DNA of 64,000 bases, from the NCBI RefSeq assembly GCF_014651075.1, contig NZ_BMWE01000010.1, positions 1 to 64,000 on the forward strand, given 5' to 3'. Both the position numbers and the translations under genes were made by a program. Shown piece by piece: positions 57,520-64,000 of the stretch. Below the pieces are notes generated by a model, which ran no database searches, was not told the DNA's origin, and worked only from the letters and a program-made list of their open reading frames with translations. This stretch comes from Streptomyces djakartensis. GTDB lineage: Bacteria > Actinomycetota > Actinomycetes > Streptomycetales > Streptomycetaceae. Position 1 is the stretch's first letter, and the number at the start of each line of letters is the position of its first letter.

Positions 57520-59369
57520 CAGGTCTCCGTCACGACTGCCAGTAGCGCGCCTGGGTCGACCTGTTGTCCGGGTATGACGCAGAGCTCGCTCAGCGTTCCT
57601 GTGGCTGGGGCGGTGATCTTGTGCTGCATCTTCATCGCCTCCAGCCAGAGGAGGGGGTCGCCGGCCTTCACGGGGGTTCCGGCGGTCAGTCCGTCGGCGA
57701 CTCGGACGACCGTGCCGGGCATGGGGGCCAGGAGGGAGCCGGGGGCATGCTGGGTGGCCGGGTCGGGGAAGCGGGGCAGGGCGGTCAGGGCGGTGGTGTT
57801 GACGTAGACCTGGTCGCCGTAGCGGGACACCTCGAACCGGCGCTGCGCTCCGTCCAGTTCGAGGACCACGAGGTGTGGGGCGGCGTGCACCACCCGCACC
57901 CCGTCCGCCTCCAGGCCCTGCCTCGTGTGGTGGTAGCGGGCCTCGTGCTCCTCGCCTCCCATCAGGTACCGCCTGGTCTGCGGCTGTGAGGGGAGGTTGC
58001 GCCAGCCGCCGAAGCGGGAGCGTCCGACGGCCTGGGCGAGGGCGGCGGCCAGGGGGGCGTGCGGGTCGGGGGACGGCTCGGTCAGCTCCGGCAGGTGGCG
58101 GTCGTAGAAGCCGGTGTCCATGCGGGCCGCGAGGAACTCCGGGTGGCGCAGGGAGCGGACCAGCAGGGCGCGGTTGGTGACGGGGCCGTGGATGGCGGCG
58201 CGTTCCAGGGCGGAGGCGAGCTTGCGGAGGGCCTCCGCCCGGGTGGGGGCGTGGGCCACGACCTTGGCGAGCATGGGGTCGTAGTGGACGCCGATCGTGT
58301 CGCCGTCGGTGTAGCCCGTGTCCAGCCGGACCGGCTCGGGGACGGAGAAGCGGTGCAGGCGGCCGGTCTGCGGGGACCAGTCTCGGGAGGGGTCCTCGGC
58401 GTACAGGCGGGCCTCGATCGCGTGGCCGCGCGCGTGTGGCGGGCCGGCTTCGAGGGCGTGGCCTTCGGCGACTCGGATCTGTTCCGCCACCAGGTCGAGC
58501 CCGAACACGGCTTCCGTGACGGGGTGTTCGACCTGGAGGCGGGTGTTCATCTCCAGGAAGTTGGCCTTGCCGTCGGCGACGAGGAACTCGACCGTGCCGG
58601 CGCCCACGTAGTCGACGGCTCGGGCGGCCCGTACGGCGAGGGCGTGCAGTTCCCGTTCGAGCCCGTCGGCGAGTGAGGGGGCCGGGGCCTCCTCGATCAC
58701 CTTCTGGTGGCGGCGCTGGAGGGAGCAGTCGCGGGTGCCGAGGGTCCAGACGGTGCCGTGGGTGTCGGCGAGGATCTGGACCTCGACGTGGCGGCCGTTC
58801 TCCACGTACGGCTCGACGAAGACCTCGCCGTCGCCGAAGGCGGCGGCCGCTTCGGCGCGTGCGGCGGCCAGTTCGGCGTCCAGGTCGGCCAGGCGCCGTA
58901 CGACGCGCATGCCGCGTCCGCCGCCGCCCGCGGCCGCCTTCACCAGGACCGGCAGGTCGGCCTCGGTGATCTCGGTGACCTCGGTGCGGGGCCGGATGCC
59001 CATGAGTCGCTTGGCCCGGGTCTTGGAGGCCATGGCCTCGATGGCGTCCGGGGGCGGGCCGATCCAGACCAGGCCCGCGTCCTGGACGGCGCGGGCGAAG
59101 CCGGCGTTCTCGGAGAGGAAGCCGTAGCCGGGGTGCACGGCGTCCGCGCCGGCCGCGAGGGCGGCCTTCACGATGAGGTCGCCGCGCAGGTAGGTGTCGG
59201 CGGGCGCGGCTCCCGGCAGTCGTACGCTCGCGTCGGCCACCCGCGTGTGGAGGGCGTTCTCGTCGGCGTCCGAGTGCACGGCGACCGTGCGGATGCCCCG
59301 TTCGCGGCAGGTGCGGAAGACGCGGCACGCGATCTCGCCCCGGTTGGCGACCAGCAGGGTGGAAATCAT
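57519..59369 (-). CDS. Acyl-CoA carboxylase alpha subunit (biotin carboxylase plus biotin carrier)
   Basis: 616-residue subunit with biotin carboxylase (about 1-445) and biotin carrier domain (about 545-616); Lys580 in EAMKM is the biotinylation site. GGGGRGMRVV is the ATP-grasp glycine loop and EMNTRLQVEHPVTE the catalytic loop. Relative to related proteins the stretch after KTRAKRLMG seems about four or five residues shorter (GIRPRTEV where an AGVPV-like segment is usual); the frame is not disturbed. ATG 59369. Together with the beta subunit it carboxylates an acyl-CoA, probably methylcrotonyl- or geranyl-CoA type. Confidence 0.92.
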   Translation of the reverse strand: MISTLLVANRGEIACRVFRTCRERGIRTVAVHSDADENALHTRVADASVRLPGAAPADTYLRGDLIVKAALAAGADAVHPGYGFLSENAGFARAVQDAGLVWIGPPPDAIEAMASKTRAKRLMGIRPRTEVTEITEADLPVLVKAAAGGGGRGMRVVRRLADLDAELAAARAEAAAAFGDGEVFVEPYVENGRHVEVQILADTHGTVWTLGTRDCSLQRRHQKVIEEAPAPSLADGLERELHALAVRAARAVDYVGAGTVEFLVADGKANFLEMNTRLQVEHPVTEAVFGLDLVAEQIRVAEGHALEAGPPHARGHAIEARLYAEDPSRDWSPQTGRLHRFSVPEPVRLDTGYTDGDTIGVHYDPMLAKVVAHAPTRAEALRKLASALERAAIHGPVTNRALLVRSLRHPEFLAARMDTGFYDRHLPELTEPSPDPHAPLAAALAQAVGRSRFGGWRNLPSQPQTRRYLMGGEEHEARYHHTRQGLEADGVRVVHAAPHLVVLELDGAQRRFEVSRYGDQVYVNTTALTALPRFPDPATQHAPGSLLAPMPGTVVRVADGLTAGTPVKAGDPLLWLEAMKMQHKITAPATGTLSELCVIPGQQVDPGALLAVVTET

Positions 59370-59383
59370 CTGGGTTCTCTGCC

Positions 59384-60978
59384 TCACATCCGGAAGACGC
59401 CGAAGCCGCCGCGAACGCCCTGGTAGGGGGCGGTGTGGATGGCGGACAGGCACAGGCCGAGGACGGTGCGGGTGTCGCGCGGGTCGATGACGCCGTCGTC
59501 GTACAGCCGCCCCGAGAGGAACATCGGCAGCGACTCGGCTTCGATCTGCTGCTCCACCATGGCGCGCAGGGCGGCGTCCGCGTCCTCGTCGTACGGCTGC
59601 CCCTTGGCGGCGGCCGACTGGCGGGCGACGATCGACAGCACACCGGCGAGCTGCTGCGGGCCCATGACGGCCGACTTGGCGCTGGGCCAGGCGAAGAGGA
59701 AGCGGGGGTCGTAGGCGCGTCCGCACATGCCGTAGTGGCCGGCGCCGTAGGAGGCGCCCATGAGGACGGACAGGTGGGGGACTTTCGAGTTGCTGACGGC
59801 GTTGATCATCATCGCGCCGTGTTTGATGATGCCGCCCTGCTCGTACTCCCGGCCGACCATGTAGCCGGTGGTGTTGTGCAGGAACAGCAGCGGGATGTCG
59901 CGCTGGTTGGCGAGCTGGATGAACTGGGCGGCCTTCTGGGACTCCTCGCTGAAGAGGACCCCCTGGGCGTTCGCCAGTACGCCCACGGGGTAGCCGTGCA
60001 GGGTCGCCCAGCCGGTGGTGAGGCTGGTTCCGTACAGCGGCTTGAACTCGTCGAAGTCGGAGGCGTCGACGACGCGGGCGATGACCTCGCGCGGGTCGAA
60101 GGGGCTCTTCAGGTCGCCGGGGACGATGCCGAGGAGTTCCTCGGCGGGGTACTCGGGGGGTTCGGCCGGGGCGGGATCGTCGTAGGCCTTGCGGTGGTTG
60201 AGGCGGGCGACCACGCGCCGGGCCTGGCGGAGCGCGTCGTGCTCGTCGGCGGCGAAGTGGTCGGCGAGGCCCGACACCCGCGCGTGCATCCCGGCGCCGC
60301 CCAGGGACTCGTCGTCGCTCTCCTCCCCCGTGGCCATCTTCACCAGCGGCGGACCGCCGAGGAACACCTTGGCGCGCTCCTTGACCATGATCACGTGGTC
60401 GGACATGCCGGGGATGTAGGCGCCTCCGGCGGTGGAGTTGCCGAAGACGACGGCGAGGGTGGGGATGCCGGCGGCGGACAGCCGGGTCAGGTCCCGGAAG
60501 ACGGCGCCGCCGGGGATGAAGATCTCTTTCTGGGACGGCAGGTCGGCGCCGCCTGACTCCACCAGGCTGATGCAGGGCAGCCGGTTGGCGAGGGCGATGT
60601 CGTTGGCGCGCAGGGCCTTCTTCAGCGACCAGGGGTTGCTCGCTCCGCCGCGCACGGTCGGGTCGTTGGCGGTGATCAGGCACTCCACGCCCTCGACGAC
60701 CCCGATGCCGGTGACGAGGGACGCGCCGACGGTGTGGTCACTGCCCCAGGCGGCCAGCGGGGACAGTTCCAGGAAGGGCGTGTCGGGGTCGAGCAGCAGC
60801 TCGACGCGCTCGCGGGCGAGGAGCTTGCCGCGCCCGCGGTGCCGTTCGACGTACTTCTCGCCGCCGCCGGCGAGGGCCTTGGCGTGCTCGGCGTCGAGTT
60901 CGGCGAGCCTGGCGAGCATGGCCTCGCGGTTGGCCCGGTACTCGGGGGTGTCCGGGTCGAGGGCGGAGGTCAGGACGG

Positions 60979-60982
<4 letters not shown>
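59384..60982 (-). CDS. Acyl-CoA carboxylase beta subunit (carboxyltransferase)
   Basis: 532-residue carboxyltransferase subunit. The two halves of the crotonase-like fold are seen (RERVELLLDPDTPFLELSPLAAWG; CISLVESGGADLPSQKEIFIPGG; QRDIPLLFLHNTTGYMVGREYEQGG; LMGASYGAGHYGMCGRAYDPRFLFAWPSAKSAVMG). Closest in look to methylcrotonyl- or geranyl-CoA carboxylases. GTG 60982 overlaps the AtuA-like stop (GTGA). The next gene, alpha, begins 14 bp after its stop. Confidence 0.93.
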
Positions 60983-62642
<1,660 letters not shown>

Positions 62643-62646
<4 letters not shown>

Positions 62647-63437
62647 CCGGCTTCTCCCTCCGGTGCACGGCCGCTGCCCGGCGGGCCGGCGAAGGCCTGG
62701 GCGATGTCCAGCCAGCGGTCGGCGTCGGGGCCGTCGGCGCGCAGGGCGAGGTCCGAGCGGTGGGCGCGCTGGGTGACGAGGAGGCAGAAGTCGAGGGCGG
62801 GCCCGGTGACGCGCTGCGGGGCGTCCTGCGGCCCGTACGTCCACAAGTCGCCTGAGGGCGCGACGAGTTCGACCCGGAAGGGATCGGCGGGCGGGGTCAG
62901 CCCGTGCACCCCGTAGGCGAAGTCCCGGGTCCGCACCCCGAGCCAGGCCACATGCCGCAGTCGGTCGGTGGGTGGGCGCACCACACCCAGGGCATCGGCC
63001 ACGTCCTGTCCATGGGCCCAGGTCTCCATGAGGCGGGCCGTCGCCATGGAGGCGGCCGACATCGGCGGGCCGTACCAGGGGAAACGCGCCCTGGGCGGGG
63101 CGGCCCGCAGCGCCTGCTCCAGCGCCGCGCGCCCGGCACGCCACCGCGTGAGCAGCTCGGCGGGCGGGAGTCCGGCGTCCTCCTCGGCGCCCTCGTCGAC
63201 GAAGGAGGACGGCGCCGCGAGGGCCTTCTCGGCCAGGGCGCGGAAGCCGTCGGCGTCCGTGACGGCGAGCAGCGCCGAGCGGTCGGTCCAGGCGAGGTGG
63301 GCGATCTGGTGGGCCACGGTCCAGCCGGGCGCGGGAGTCGCGAGCGCCCAGCGGCCCGCACTCGACCCGGCCACGAGGCGGTCGAGTTCCTCGCTCTCCT
63401 CGTGCAGGTCGTCGATCACGGACGTCGGATCGGGCAC
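62643..63437 (-). CDS. TIGR03084-type metal-binding (MDMPI/DinB-like) protein
   Basis: 264-residue protein of the mycothiol-dependent maleylpyruvate-isomerase/DinB fold: VAHQIAHLAWTDRSAL (about 41-56) and ARLMETWAHGQDVADALGV (about 138-156) supply the metal-binding histidines. Start GTG 63437 with GAGGGGAG upstream; the open frame further upstream is not used. First gene of the seven-gene operon, coupled to the AtuA-like gene by a GTGA overlap. The biochemical role in such operons is unknown. Confidence 0.87.
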
Positions 63438-63515
63438 GGGCGCTCCCCTCGGGGCACGACGGTGTGCGGGGCGGTGCGGCGTGCTGAGGAGCATGGCAGG
63501 GGCACAAGAAACAAT

Positions 63516-63527
63516 CAAGCGTGCTTG
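63516..63527. promoter_or_regulatory. Palindrome CAAGCGTGCTTG, candidate operator of the carboxylase operon
   Basis: Perfect 5-2-5 inverted repeat in an AT-rich patch, 79 bp upstream of the first gene of the operon. TetR-type operators in acyl-CoA catabolism often look like this; the operon's own TetR (54935-55552) is the candidate binder. Confidence 0.6.
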
Positions 63528-63611
63528 CATGAAAAATGGAGGGAGCAAGACCACGGGGCGGCTGCGGCCCGCCGCCCCGTGGGTATCGCCGCGGTCGTCG
63601 GCAGCCGGTCG

Positions 63612-63977
63612 TCAGTCGACGGGAGCGACTCGGATCAGGTTGCCGTCCGGATCCGTCACGACGAACGTGCGCCCGAAGGCCTCGTCGTGGGGCTCACTGA
63701 CCACTCGCACGCCTTTCGCGACCCACTGCTCGAACCGACGGTCGATCACGTCCGGTCCGCCCGTCAGCACGAGACAGACCTCACTGGTCCGCCGCACCTC
63801 GGGAGTCAGGCCCTCGGCGTGCCCGCTCCACAGCGCGAGTTCCGCGCCGCCACCGAGGTCGAAGGTGATGTACCGGGGAGTCTCGAAACCGGGTTTGATC
63901 TCGAGAAGGTCCGCGTAGAAACGGGCGGCTTCGGGGGCGTCGTTGACGTAGACGATGAACACGATCGGGCTCGGCAT
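63612..63977 (-). CDS. VOC family (glyoxalase-like) protein
   Basis: 121-residue single-domain vicinal-oxygen-chelate protein: FIVYVNDAPEAARFYADLLEIKPG at the N-terminus, ELALWSGHAEGLTPE in the middle and FVVTDPDGNLIRVAPVD at the end. The size suits a dimer. Substrate unknown. ATG 63977 preceded by GAAGGAGCGAGAC. Separate from the carboxylase operon by 174 bp. Confidence 0.9.
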   Translation of the reverse strand: MPSPIVFIVYVNDAPEAARFYADLLEIKPGFETPRYITFDLGGGAELALWSGHAEGLTPEVRRTSEVCLVLTGGPDVIDRRFEQWVAKGVRVVSEPHDEAFGRTFVVTDPDGNLIRVAPVD

Positions 63978-64000
63978 GTCTCGCTCCTTCGGTCGGTCTT

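Noticed and set aside
55687..59643. 1318-codon minus-strand frame across the carboxylase operon
   Set aside because: Arg/Pro-rich shadow of the carboxylase alpha, dehydrogenase and hydratase genes in another frame; no domain resemblance.

Overview
The window is very GC-rich (third codon positions almost always G or C), uses many GTG starts, and carries mycothiol/F420-type enzymes, IPT/TIG and proline-rich proteins, a DmdR1-type iron regulator and an NsdA-type TPR regulator. This points to a Streptomyces chromosome. The right half (about 32-64 kb: EF-hand protein, STAS, ECF sigma, purU, dmdR1, SIS protein, citrate synthase, pdxH, acyl-CoA carboxylase operon) looks like conserved core. That comparison is from memory, not from a search. 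No rRNA, tRNA or CRISPR array was seen.

Left third (1-32 kb). After a Ser/Thr kinase cut by the window edge, a VOC protein and a TetR regulator, there is a large CoA-dependent catabolic gene set: four acyl-CoA dehydrogenases, a thiolase-fold lipid-transfer protein with a DUF35 partner, DoxX-like membrane protein, NDP-forming acyl-CoA synthetase, enoyl-CoA hydratase, flavin reductase, alcohol dehydrogenase, SDR, cyclase-family hydrolase, amidohydrolase, AMP-forming acyl-CoA ligase and a deazaflavin-type reductase. Nine copies of a 19-bp palindrome (consensus ATCTGACGnnCCGTCAGAT) sit at the head of nearly every transcription unit of this set and nowhere else that I found. I read this as one TetR-type regulon for breakdown of a bulky acyl substrate; the TetR at 2002-2649 is the obvious candidate regulator. 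Inserted among these genes are a SoxR-box gene, a frameshifted MFS transporter, an AraC/GlxA regulator, and an island of secreted beta-helix and IPT/TIG repeat proteins (21.9-25.7 kb).

Middle (32-50 kb). Signalling and housekeeping genes: EF-hand protein, anti-sigma antagonist, ECF sigma with its zinc-finger anti-sigma, PurU, a lipoprotein ABC binding protein, a proline-rich membrane protein with TQYxPP repeats, an NsdA-like regulator, a prim-pol-domain protein, an ABC exporter pair, an alpha/beta hydrolase lacking its nucleophile serine, DmdR1, a SIS-domain protein with a DasR-like operator, and a PAS/GAF protein.

Right part (50-64 kb). An IscB RNA-guided nuclease with intact RuvC and HNH residues lies at 50.7-52.1 kb, preceded by about 390 nt of stacked hairpins that I read as its omega RNA (HEARO-type). 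It separates the PAS gene from a HIT-family gene that has a remarkable leader: near-perfect anti-16S ribosome binding site, 12-codon ORF and 12-bp inverted repeat. Citrate synthase and pdxH follow, then a seven-gene operon (MDMPI-like protein, AtuA-like protein, carboxylase beta and alpha, acyl-CoA dehydrogenase, enoyl-CoA hydratase, TetR) resembling leucine or acyclic-terpenoid catabolism, and a small VOC protein.
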